Positions 35,577-43,814 of a stretch of 64,000 bases of DNA are shown piece by piece. The position numbers were made by a program, and so were the translations under genes. The notes below the pieces were generated by a model. That model did not search any database. It was given only the letters and a program-made list of their open reading frames with translations, and was not told where the DNA came from. Source of the DNA: Cellvibrio sp. PSBB023. GTDB taxonomy: Bacteria; Pseudomonadota; Gammaproteobacteria; Pseudomonadales; Cellvibrionaceae. Numbering within the stretch: position 1 is the stretch's first letter; each line of letters begins with the position of its first letter. The stretch spans positions 2,438,501 through 2,502,500 of the forward strand of contig NZ_CP019799.1 in assembly GCF_002007605.1 (NCBI RefSeq), written 5' to 3'.

Positions 35577-35982
35577 GGCCGTATTAGTAAAATCATTCAA
35601 TCGCGAAGCTATAGATTCTGAGCTAATAAAAAAGCTATTTATTGCAGATCAGCTTGATCAATTGAAGTTATTTAAAGATCTTAACGGTAATTCGATCGGC
35701 TATGTCTGCTTCGCATTGATTGATCAATTCACTCTTAAAAACATTTCAATAAATAATGGGGACATCCTATTTCCCTACGAATGGAATGAAGGCCAAATTT
35801 TTTTTGTTGTAGATTACTCTTACCACAAAATAATGAGGGAAATTTTTTTTGAATCATTTGTTGACTTCACCAAGGATAGAGATTTAATTTTCTATAAGAT
35901 CAATAAGGTTTGTAAAATTTCTTCAAAACGTAGATTTAGTAAACTTATGAAAATAGATTATGTTCTTTCGGAGGACAAATGA
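35560..35982 (+). CDS. HlyC/MceI-like toxin-activating acyltransferase
   Basis: 140 residues from ATG 35560 (GAGAGGG 7 bp upstream), overlapping the previous gene by 17 bp. The pattern GYVCFALID, FPYEWNEGQIFFVVDYSYHK and RDLIFYKINK follows the short HlyC/RtxC family (glycine-Tyr strand, W-x-x-G-x-x-F/W-x-x-D motif), of which MceI and MchD of microcin E492/H47 are members. The usual catalytic His near the N-terminus is not obvious here, so activity may differ. Partner of the SelO-fold protein by overlap and by analogy with class IIb microcin maturation. Confidence 0.55.
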   Translation: MMSLAEAVLVKSFNREAIDSELIKKLFIADQLDQLKLFKDLNGNSIGYVCFALIDQFTLKNISINNGDILFPYEWNEGQIFFVVDYSYHKIMREIFFESFVDFTKDRDLIFYKINKVCKISSKRRFSKLMKIDYVLSEDK

Positions 35983-36760
35983 CCAAAAGCGTCTACGTAA
36001 TTACACCTTCAATAGGCAGTAAGCACTTGGATAGATGCATACTCTCCGTGAAGACTCAGACTTATACCGATGTTAAGCATATTGTTGTACTTGACGGCGT
36101 TTGTCTTTTAGATGAGCACAGTAGTGTTTTTGATGGCGTGACAATTATTAGGTTGCCATTCAATACCGGGGCGGGGGGTATCTCGGTGGACTTATCTACG
36201 ACGCAGTATGCAGTATATTTTGTGATGGATATATTGCATTCCTAGATGATGATAATTTCTATGACCCCAATCACATTGAGAGCTGCGTAAATTTTTGCGA
36301 GAAATTTGAACTTGATTGGTGTTATAGCCTTCGAAAATTAGTTTCATCATCTGGAGGTTTTTTATGTTTTGACAATTGTAACAGCCTCGGGTATTGGCCT
36401 TCATATGACGGCTTTTATCATCACATAGATACAAATTGCTATTTTTTGCGAGGAGAAATAGCTAACAAGGTTACACATAGCTTGAGAAGAAAAGCATACA
36501 TAAAGGGCCAGCAGGAGGGTGATAGAGCGCTTACGAAGGCGCTTTTGAGCCACAACTACAGATCCATTTGCACATCAATTTACTCTGTTAATTACATGAT
36601 CAAGGGACATCAACATTACAGCGACAAAGAAGTACTTAATTACTATCTAAAGGGCAACAAAATTATGGAAAATATTTACAACATTTACCCTTGGGCGACA
36701 ATGAGGTGTGAGGGCACAATGTCTGAGCACCCTTCAATGGCATACTCGCTGGGTGGATAA
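35979..36760 (+). pseudogene. Family-2 glycosyltransferase split by a -1 frameshift in a G tract
   Basis: The first frame (35979-36245) begins MTKSVYVITPSIGSKHLDRC, a GT-A nucleotide-sugar fold start. At about 36173-36178 (six G) the coding frame moves; from there GLIYDAVCSIFCDGYIAFLD with the DDDN metal motif runs in the next frame to 36760. One extra G would give an uninterrupted ~260-residue protein with GAGGYLGGLIYDA across the join. It starts with an ATGA overlap to the acyltransferase. This could be a real loss, phase variation at the G run, ribosomal slippage or an assembly error. Confidence 0.75.
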
Positions 36761-36763
36761 TTA

Positions 36764-37438
36764 ATGAAACCATTAGTTTCTTGCCTTTGCGTAACCAAAA
36801 ATCGTCCTGATAAATTAGCCCGAGCGATACAATGCTTGAGATTTCAGACTTATTCCAATATAGAGCTTGTAGTTGTTTACGAAAGCAATGACTTAGCTAC
36901 AGCCAATATAATATCAATCCATAAAGATATTCGCCTAAATGCTATCGTAGTTGATGCAGAAAGGAATCTAACTTTAGGCGAACTTAGAAACATTTCTATT
37001 GAGAGCGCAGCCGGGGACTTCTTCTGCCAATGGGACGATGATGATTGGTATCATCCTGAAAGAGTTGAGTTGCAGCTGAGAGAAATTCTAGAAACTGGAA
37101 AAATGGCCTGCTTGCTTAGCAGATGGCACATGTTTGATTCGATAACCGGACAATTTTATCTATCCCATTATCGCATGTGGGAGGGAAGTATACTTTGCAA
37201 TCTAAACAAATTTAGAAATAAAATGATAGTGTATCCTTCAATTTCTAAAAGCGAAGATACATCGGTAATCGAAATTCTTCATTCAATGGATGAGGTTTGT
37301 TTGTTAGATCTTCCATATTTATATATATATACTTTTCATGGCTCTAACACATGGGATGTGGAGCATTTTAAGATGAATTGGAACAAAGGGATTCCAATAT
37401 CTTTTAAAGATGTAAGTGAATTCTACGGAATTTCTTGA
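36764..37438 (+). CDS. Family-2 glycosyltransferase, intact
   Basis: 224 residues. N-terminal VSCLCVTKNRPDKLARAIQC and FQTYSNIELVVV are the typical GT2 nucleotide-binding start; QWDDDDWYHPER has the DxD metal-binding motif, and the rest is a short acceptor part. Separated by 3 bp from the split glycosyltransferase and related to it. GT2 enzymes modify Cys/Ser/Thr in glycocins (SunS-like); the precursor core is rich in Thr and Cys, so it may be the sugar acceptor. Alternatively it decorates another small molecule that is then attached to the peptide. Confidence 0.8.
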   Translation: MKPLVSCLCVTKNRPDKLARAIQCLRFQTYSNIELVVVYESNDLATANIISIHKDIRLNAIVVDAERNLTLGELRNISIESAAGDFFCQWDDDDWYHPERVELQLREILETGKMACLLSRWHMFDSITGQFYLSHYRMWEGSILCNLNKFRNKMIVYPSISKSEDTSVIEILHSMDEVCLLDLPYLYIYTFHGSNTWDVEHFKMNWNKGIPISFKDVSEFYGIS

Positions 37439-37455
37439 TAATCAGGATTCTTGAT

Positions 37456-38223
37456 ATGAACATTAATAAGTTTACTTCCACAATATTATTCTTTAAAAAA
37501 ATTTCCTTAGTTATTCTGCCTTTGTCTATTGCTAGCTGCTCCGTTAATCCGCGCGTACATCTTTATTATTCGGATGCGTCTACTGATAAGAAGCAACAAC
37601 TTGTTTCATTTCTGAAAGAATATGATTTTAATGTAACGGAATTCTACAATACCGCGCCTGATCTTGAAGAAGGCAACTATATTGTTTATTACCCGGAAAA
37701 AAACACTGAAAAAAGTGCTGAGCACATCAATCTTGCTCTGCTTCGCTCCAACCTTTCAGAGGCCCAGATGGAGCCTTACAGGATCGGAAATGGGATTGGA
37801 TCTCATGAATATACAAAGGGCAATATCGGTCTTTACATCATAAAAAAGAACTCAGTTTCGAATGATGTGATTGAGGACAAAGCTAGTCAGTCGTTTGTTG
37901 ATTTCACCGGAGAGCAATTCGGCTCAAAAGATTGTAGTAGTGCATTTCAAATTGAATTTTATGACGATGGCAGAGCTATTTTTATATATGAAGAATCATC
38001 AAAAAAGCATTCTGAAGCAAGGTGGGAATTATTGGGATCAACTCTGATAATAAAAAAGTTATTTGGTTCCAGTAAGTTTCAGGTAAAAACTTATACTGTA
38101 AGTATAGCTGAAAATACCGTTACCGTGACAGATCTATTACCTGTTAATAGTAAAAAGGCTCCTTTTAATTGCACCTACAGCACATATTACAAAGAAGGTA
38201 TTTATAAGCTGCCGTCATCATGA
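37456..38223 (+). CDS. Lipoprotein of unknown function, possible immunity protein
   Basis: 255 residues from ATG 37456 (AGGA 8 bp upstream). The signal ends in a lipobox IASC at about residue 30. The first half (RVHLYYSD to NIGLYII) has a LytR-C/SPOR-like alpha/beta look; the second (DFTGEQFG onward) is a small beta-rich, lipocalin-like domain with two Cys. Last gene of the modification operon and the only surface-type protein without an obvious biosynthetic role, so immunity is a reasonable guess by position only. I do not recognise a family. Confidence 0.6.
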   Translation: MNINKFTSTILFFKKISLVILPLSIASCSVNPRVHLYYSDASTDKKQQLVSFLKEYDFNVTEFYNTAPDLEEGNYIVYYPEKNTEKSAEHINLALLRSNLSEAQMEPYRIGNGIGSHEYTKGNIGLYIIKKNSVSNDVIEDKASQSFVDFTGEQFGSKDCSSAFQIEFYDDGRAIFIYEESSKKHSEARWELLGSTLIIKKLFGSSKFQVKTYTVSIAENTVTVTDLLPVNSKKAPFNCTYSTYYKEGIYKLPSS

Positions 38224-38443
38224 GCTCTTTGGTACGCTCAACTCGGTTCACTTAGGTCTACTAGTCGCGAGCTGATCTGACACTTCAGCGTGAAAGAAGA
38301 GAGTTACCAGTTTTGAATATGGGTGGCGAGTTCCGAAAAAAACCACCAAGGTCTGGGAAGCCCAATCGATGCTTACGCCTGAAAGTTAAATTTTGTATCC
38401 GCGCATGCGCGATATCATTCTTGATTAAAGTTTATCACTTCCG
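38224..38443. other. Right edge of the island
   Basis: 220 bp between the lipoprotein gene and the convergent rsmI gene. Base composition returns to host-like about here. Contains the palindrome GCGCATGCGC; no attachment-site repeat or RNase P RNA was seen. Confidence 0.4.
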
Positions 38444-39298
38444 CTATTCCCCCTGCTGCAACGCCCAGTCGTATAAAAAATTCTTTTTCAGCCCGGTGAG
38501 TTTTGCGCCGAGGCTGGCGGCTTGTTTTACGGGGAGTTCTTCCAGCAGCACTTTCATGGTGTGCATTTGGGCGGGGGTCATGGCTTCGTTTTCGGGTTTG
38601 GGGGCGCCGTGGACGAGGAGGACGATTTCGCCGCGTTGTTGGTTGGTGTCGCTGGCGACCCAGGTGGCGAGGTCGGCGACGTTATCGCCTTTGATGGTTT
38701 CAAAGGTTTTGGTCAGTTCGCGGGCCATAACCACTTCGCGCTCGGGGCCGAAGACTTGTGCCATGTCTTGCAGGGTTTCCAGTATGCGATGCGGGGCTTC
38801 GTAGAAAATCAGGGTGCGCGGGTCGGCGGCCAGGCTTTGTAGCTGGGTGCAGCGGGCAACTTGTTTAGCAGGCAGGAAACCTTCAAAGGCGAAACGGTCT
38901 GAGGGTAAGCCGGCAGCGCTGAGGGCTGCGATCATGGCGCAAGCGCCGGGCACGGGCACAACCTGGATTCCGGCTTGGCGGGCGCTGCGCACCAGACGAT
39001 AGCCTGGGTCTGAGACCAGCGGAGTGCCCGCATCGGAGATCAGGGCGATAGAGTCTCCGGCATGCATGCGGGCGATCAGTTGTTCGGTGCGCTGCTCGTC
39101 ACTGTGATCGTGATAGGCAATACAGGGCGTTTTGATATCAAAATGGGACAGTAAACGTGAACTGTGGCGCGTATCCTCAGCGGCAATCAGCGCTACTGTT
39201 TGTAGTGTTTCCACCGCTCGCGGTACCATATCGCCCAAATTGCCAATTGGGGTCGCCACAACATAAAGGGTGCCTGGGTTGGGAGCGGGACTTGTCAT
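38444..39298 (-). CDS. rsmI: 16S rRNA (cytidine1402-2'-O)-methyltransferase
   Basis: 284 residues. TPIGNLGDMVPRAVETL near the N-terminus, AAEDTRHSSRLL, ISDAGTPLVSDPGYRLV and FYEAPHRI are diagnostic for RsmI, which uses SAM to 2'-O-methylate C1402 in the ribosomal P site. Start ATG 39298. It is divergent from lpoA, the conserved gammaproteobacterial order. Confidence 0.96.
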   Translation of the reverse strand: MTSPAPNPGTLYVVATPIGNLGDMVPRAVETLQTVALIAAEDTRHSSRLLSHFDIKTPCIAYHDHSDEQRTEQLIARMHAGDSIALISDAGTPLVSDPGYRLVRSARQAGIQVVPVPGACAMIAALSAAGLPSDRFAFEGFLPAKQVARCTQLQSLAADPRTLIFYEAPHRILETLQDMAQVFGPEREVVMARELTKTFETIKGDNVADLATWVASDTNQQRGEIVLLVHGAPKPENEAMTPAQMHTMKVLLEELPVKQAASLGAKLTGLKKNFLYDWALQQGE

Positions 39299-39406
39299 AG
39301 CGAATTCCGAAAAAAGTTGAGATCCAAGCCGGATAATGTACCGGCTCTGTGATGCTGAATATTCACTGCAGTTTTTTCACCGCATTTTTCACCGAGGTAA
39401 GTAGGC

Positions 39407-41308
39407 ATGCCGAAAGGGCTATTTGTGCGCAGTTTTTTTCATCAGATTGCCATTTCCAAACGACTGGTGCCGTCGCTGACTGCCGCGTTATTACTGGGGT
39501 TGAGCGGATGTAGCAGTACGCCACCGCAAACCACCGGTAAACCCGCCACAACGCAAACCCAACCGGCAGCACTCAGCGCGAGTAAGTTGTTGCAACTGGC
39601 CAATCAGGCGCAATCGCCCGAGCGGGAGAGCCTGGTATTGCAAGCGGCGCAGGTGTACATCGAGAGCGGGAAATTCAATCGCGCCCGCGATTTGCTGGTG
39701 GAGATGAATACCGATGCCTTGCCGGATCAAGCCTACATCAAGCACACCGATTTACTCAGCGCCGTGGCCTTGCAGGAAGGCTCCAATTTTCTGGCGCACG
39801 GCATTCTAACCAAGCCGCGCCTGGAACAACAATGGCACGCCATGGACCCGGCCACGGAAATCTCCCTGCGCGACAAACGCGCCCAGGTTTTTGCACTGTT
39901 GGGAGAACCGCAAAACAGTGTGAATGAACGCATCCAAATCGCGGCCTTGTCCGGTAATAAAAAGCTCTTGCAAGCCAACCAGGATGCTCTGTGGCAAAAC
40001 CTGATGAGTATTCCGTTTGCCGAATTACAGCAATTATCGCTCAGCGGCATGAGCGACACCGCACGGGGCTGGTACAGCCTGGCGGCAATCAACAAAAATA
40101 ACCAAATCGATCTGGAGCAACAGCGTGAGCAATTGCAATTGTGGTTGCGCGACTGGCGCCAACATCCCGCCCATAAAAATTTACCCAGCGATTTAAAACT
40201 GCTGCAGAGTTTGATTGAGCAGCAGCCGAAACAAATCGCCCTGTTGCTGCCAATGCAGGGCAAACTCGCCGAAGCAGGCGAAGCTGTGCGCGATGGTTTT
40301 TTTGCCGCCTATTTCCAGGCGCTGGGCAATGGCCGCCACACGCCGGAAGTTCGCCAATATGACAGCAGTGGCGATGTGCTTGCCGCTTATCAACAAGCCA
40401 TCGCCGAAGGTGCTGATCTGGTGATTGGCCCGATTGATAAAGAAAAAGTGACCGAGCTGAGCTTGATGCCATCGCTGGAAGTACCGGTGCTATCGCTCAA
40501 CTACCCGGATACACCACCCGCCCAACCGCTCAAAGGTTTCTACCAATTTGGATTGGCGGTAGAGGACGAGGCGCGGCAAGTGGCGCGGCAGGCATTTTTG
40601 GAAGGCCATCGTCAGGCGATGGTGATTATTCCCTCGCAGGAATGGAGTGAACGCAGCGCCCGCGCCTTTACCAATGAGTGGGAGAAGCTTGGCGGTGTAG
40701 TGGTGAATCGCAGCCAATTCCAGAGCGGCGCCAACTATTCAACGCTGGTGAAAGATGCCATGCAGATTGAAAGCAGCCTGGTGCGCAATCGCGAAATGCA
40801 GGAACTGCTCGGTGTACCGCTGCAAACTTCGCCGCGCAGCCGTAGCGATGTGGATATGATTTTTCTGATTGCCGATCCGGCGCAGGGGCGTCAAATCAAG
40901 CCGACCTTCGCCTTTCACTACGCGGGCAATATCCCCGTCTACGCCACCAGCCAGATTTACTCTGGCCAGCCCAACCCCAAAGCGGACCGCGATTTAAACG
41001 GTGTGCGCTTCAATACCATGCCCTGGCTATTTGATACCAACAACCCGGAAAAACAAGCCGTGGCGCAACACACCAAGTCCGCTGCCGTTTATGGCCGTTT
41101 ACACGCCTTGGGTGCCGATGCTTTCCGCTTGTACGCGCGCCTGCCCCAACTGGAACAGGTGCCGGATATGCGCATTTTTGGCGCGACTGGTGCGCTGCAT
41201 ATGCTTGAGGATGGACGTATCGAGCGCGAGCAAATCTGGGTGCGATTCCGCAATGGCGAAGCACAACCCCTGCCGATGGTCATCAACCAAAACGAGCAGC
41301 AATATTAA
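39407..41308 (+). CDS. lpoA: Penicillin-binding protein activator lipoprotein
   Basis: 633 residues with a lipoprotein signal (LLLGLSGCSS), an N-terminal TPR-like helical region (about 60-270) and a C-terminal periplasmic-binding-protein fold (QIALLLPMQGKLAEAGEAVR, DLVIGPIDKEKV). LpoA spans from the outer membrane to PBP1a and stimulates peptidoglycan synthesis. Position between rsmI and yraN is the conserved one. Confidence 0.93.
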   Translation: MPKGLFVRSFFHQIAISKRLVPSLTAALLLGLSGCSSTPPQTTGKPATTQTQPAALSASKLLQLANQAQSPERESLVLQAAQVYIESGKFNRARDLLVEMNTDALPDQAYIKHTDLLSAVALQEGSNFLAHGILTKPRLEQQWHAMDPATEISLRDKRAQVFALLGEPQNSVNERIQIAALSGNKKLLQANQDALWQNLMSIPFAELQQLSLSGMSDTARGWYSLAAINKNNQIDLEQQREQLQLWLRDWRQHPAHKNLPSDLKLLQSLIEQQPKQIALLLPMQGKLAEAGEAVRDGFFAAYFQALGNGRHTPEVRQYDSSGDVLAAYQQAIAEGADLVIGPIDKEKVTELSLMPSLEVPVLSLNYPDTPPAQPLKGFYQFGLAVEDEARQVARQAFLEGHRQAMVIIPSQEWSERSARAFTNEWEKLGGVVVNRSQFQSGANYSTLVKDAMQIESSLVRNREMQELLGVPLQTSPRSRSDVDMIFLIADPAQGRQIKPTFAFHYAGNIPVYATSQIYSGQPNPKADRDLNGVRFNTMPWLFDTNNPEKQAVAQHTKSAAVYGRLHALGADAFRLYARLPQLEQVPDMRIFGATGALHMLEDGRIEREQIWVRFRNGEAQPLPMVINQNEQQY

Positions 41309-41347
41309 ACCGCAACAATTCACCTGAATAATAGGAACTATAAGGAT

Positions 41348-41797
41348 ATGCACCGCAACAAGGACGCTGCACCCCCACCTCCAGCAACATCCCAGTCATC
41401 CGGCAACCCGCTTATCGACACTATTGCCATAGGCGCTGCCGCCGAAGCACAGGCAGAGGCGTTTTTAATCCAGCAAGGGCTGGTGACTCGCACCCGCAAT
41501 TACCGCTGCAAGCTGGGTGAAATAGATTTGATCATGCTGCACAAAAAACCGGGGGGCAGCGCAGCAGAGGCCACACTGGTATTTGTCGAGGTGCGGCTGC
41601 GCACCAACAAGCGTTTTGCACCGGCAGTGGAGACAGTGGATTATCGCAAACAGCAAAAAATTATTAAGACCGCCATGCGCTTTCTGCAGGAGCAAAAACT
41701 TTACGATAAAGTCCGCTGTCGTTTTGATGTGATAGCATTAGACCAAACCGGCACTGCACCCCCTATACAATGGATTCAAAACGCGTTTGGTACCTGA
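41348..41797 (+). CDS. yraN: UPF0102 YraN-family endonuclease-like protein
   Basis: 149 residues. GAAAEAQAEAFLIQQGL, RNYRCKLGEIDLIM and FVEVRLRTNKRF give the YraN/UPF0102 pattern with the GEIDL...EVR Asp/Glu core of restriction-endonuclease-like folds. Between lpoA and the SIS-domain gene, probably co-transcribed with lpoA. Cellular role is not settled. Confidence 0.92.
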   Translation: MHRNKDAAPPPPATSQSSGNPLIDTIAIGAAAEAQAEAFLIQQGLVTRTRNYRCKLGEIDLIMLHKKPGGSAAEATLVFVEVRLRTNKRFAPAVETVDYRKQQKIIKTAMRFLQEQKLYDKVRCRFDVIALDQTGTAPPIQWIQNAFGT

Positions 41798-41878
41798 TTA
41801 ACCGCGTGCGAAATGTGCAGTCGCCAGACCATTTTACTGAGCTGCATATTACGCAGCGGGCACAACAAGCTGAATACT

Positions 41879-42463
41879 ATGGATCAACGCGTTATCACCC
41901 TCTTTCACGAAAGTATCGAAGCCAAAATGCACGCGGGCGAGCAGCTCGCTCCACTGATTGCCCACGCAAGCCAAGTCATAGTGCACGCTTTGCTTAATGA
42001 GAAAAAAGTGCTCACCTGCGGCAATGGTATCTCCGCGGCGCAAGCGCAAATTTTTACTGCCAGCTTGATTAATCGCTTTGAGCAGGAGCGCCCCAGCCTA
42101 CCCGCCTTGAATATTGGAGCCGATTTCACTACCCAAACCGCAATTGGCAGCGACAGCAACTTCAATGACATCTATGCCAAACAAATTCGCGCCCTCGGCC
42201 AACCCGGCGATGTATTACTGCTACTCACCAGCACCGGCAAAGCGAGCAATTTGCTGCAAGCCATCAGTGCCGCACACGATAAATCCATGCACGTCATCGC
42301 ACTCACTGCCGGCGATGGTGGCGATGTGGCCGCGCTGCTGGATCAGCAGGATATTGAACTTCGTGTGCCCTCTGTGGCCAAACCCCGTATCCACGAAGTG
42401 CACCTGCTCAGTTTGTTCTGCCTGTGTGATTTGATCGACCAACAATTGTTTGGAGGTTTCTAA
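41879..42463 (+). CDS. SIS-domain protein (DiaA / GmhA-like)
   Basis: 194 residues from ATG 41879; earlier in-frame codons would add 22 non-homologous residues. FHESIEAKMHAGEQLAPLI, LTCGNGISAAQAQIF and LLLTSTGKASNLLQAI are SIS motifs of the phosphoheptose isomerase/DiaA family. In this chromosomal place (after yraN, before a BON lipoprotein) E. coli has diaA, the DnaA-initiator-associating factor; in Pseudomonas it is labelled gmhA. The glycine of the usual GNGGSAA loop is altered (GNGISAA), which fits DiaA-type rather than isomerase function. Overlaps the next start by 1 bp. Confidence 0.82.
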   Translation: MDQRVITLFHESIEAKMHAGEQLAPLIAHASQVIVHALLNEKKVLTCGNGISAAQAQIFTASLINRFEQERPSLPALNIGADFTTQTAIGSDSNFNDIYAKQIRALGQPGDVLLLLTSTGKASNLLQAISAAHDKSMHVIALTAGDGGDVAALLDQQDIELRVPSVAKPRIHEVHLLSLFCLCDLIDQQLFGGF

Positions 42464-43056
42464 TGCGAGTGAGCCGCGCAATCCGCACCGGTTTTTCATC
42501 GCTTCTGCCGGTGTTTATGGCGCTATCTTTACTCAGCGGCTGCGCCAAAATTATTCAAGTCACGACCAGTGAACCCATTCAAATCAGCCCCGCCAAGCGC
42601 ACCTTGGGCACGCGTATTAATGACAGCCAGTTGGAAACCTTTGCGCGTGTCAACCTCAATAAAGCGAGCAAGGCGTTAGAGGATTCGCGCATCAATATCG
42701 ATAGTTTTAATGGCGTAATCCTGCTGACCGGACAAGTCCCCAGCGAGCAACTGCGCCAATTGGCAGGCTCCACCGTAGGCCAGCTCAACACCGTGCGCCA
42801 ATTGCACAATGAATTAAGTGTAAGCGAACGCACGCGCTTGCCCACTCACACCAAAGATGCGTGGATCACCACCAAATTAAAAACCAAACTCATCGCCAGC
42901 AATATTCAAAGCGGTCGTATCCGCATTATTACCGAATCCCAAAGTGTGTATTTAATGGGATTGGTATCTCGCCATGAAGCTGATCGCGTGACCGAAATGG
43001 CGCGCACCACCAACGGCGTCAAACAAGTTGTAAAAGTATTTGAATATATTGATTAG
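42463..43056 (+). CDS. BON-domain outer-membrane lipoprotein (DolP/YraP-like)
   Basis: 197 residues with a lipobox LLSGC near residue 27 and two BON domains (about 50-115 and 125-195: VILLTGQVPSEQLRQLAG and VYLMGLVSRHEADRVTEMAR). DolP binds anionic phospholipids at division sites and helps outer-membrane integrity. Starts in the stop codon of the SIS gene (TAATG), same order as E. coli diaA-dolP. Confidence 0.9.
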   Translation: MRVSRAIRTGFSSLLPVFMALSLLSGCAKIIQVTTSEPIQISPAKRTLGTRINDSQLETFARVNLNKASKALEDSRINIDSFNGVILLTGQVPSEQLRQLAGSTVGQLNTVRQLHNELSVSERTRLPTHTKDAWITTKLKTKLIASNIQSGRIRIITESQSVYLMGLVSRHEADRVTEMARTTNGVKQVVKVFEYID

Positions 43057-43188
43057 CGCGCTCAACCGCTGCTCGTCGCCTGACCACTGGTATTCTGCAA
43101 CCATCCTGCTAGTATCTGGGCAACGCGTATTTATGCGACGCCAATACCCTATGCAGACAATAATATTCCCAGACAGAGGAACCTCACT

Positions 43189-43782
43189 ATGATAACTACC
43201 GTCATTATTCTTGTGGTGATAGCGGCACTGGTGCTCTACGCGATTGGCATTTACAACAAACTGGTAACACTGAAGAATCGTTTTGAAAATGGTTTTTCAC
43301 AAATTGCCGTACAACTCAAACGCCGCTATGACTTGATTCCCAACCTTGTGGAAACAGCCAAAGCCTACATTACCCATGAGCGCGAAACGCTGGAAGCCGT
43401 GGTAAAAGCGCGCAACCAAGCCATGCAAGGCCTGCAAACTGCCAGCGCAAACCCCGGCAGTCACGCCGCCATTGCTGAATTGGCAGGCGCCGAAGGTGTC
43501 CTCGGTGCCGCCATGTCACGCTTGAATGTCGTCATGGAAGCCTACCCGGATCTGAAAGCCTCGCAAAATATGCTGCAGGTTTCAGAGGAACTGACCAGCA
43601 CAGAAAATAAAATTGCCTTTGCTCGTCAGGCGTTTAACGATGCCGTCACCGAGTACAACACCTACAAACAAACCTTTCCGCCCGTCATTCTTGCCAATGC
43701 GTTTGGTCATCGCGAAAACGCCACGCTGTTGGAATTTGAGGACCACGCCGAGATTCAAGCGGCACCCAAGGTGCAATTCTAA
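43189..43782 (+). CDS. LemA-family protein
   Basis: 197 residues. One N-terminal helix (about 3-20), then NKLVTLKNRFENGFSQIAVQLKRRYDLIPNLVETAKAY, here cited by its ends YNKLVTL and LKRRYDLIPNLV, the LemA hallmark, and a helical bundle to NTYKQTFPPVI. Function is unclear; it often pairs with membrane metalloproteases, as here with the M48 gene 32 bp downstream. Confidence 0.93.
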   Translation: MITTVIILVVIAALVLYAIGIYNKLVTLKNRFENGFSQIAVQLKRRYDLIPNLVETAKAYITHERETLEAVVKARNQAMQGLQTASANPGSHAAIAELAGAEGVLGAAMSRLNVVMEAYPDLKASQNMLQVSEELTSTENKIAFARQAFNDAVTEYNTYKQTFPPVILANAFGHRENATLLEFEDHAEIQAAPKVQF

Positions 43783-43814
43783 GCGGGCGTTAATCGCTCC
43801 ACAGGTGTGCACCG

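Noticed and set aside
38224..38443. RNase P RNA or mraZ next to rsmI, as in Pseudomonas
   Set aside because: No conserved RNase P elements are visible; the island occupies this flank instead.
38313..38842. Plus-strand frames over the rsmI gene
   Set aside because: They lie antisense to a clearly identified RsmI; Gly/Arg-rich translation is typical of shadow frames.
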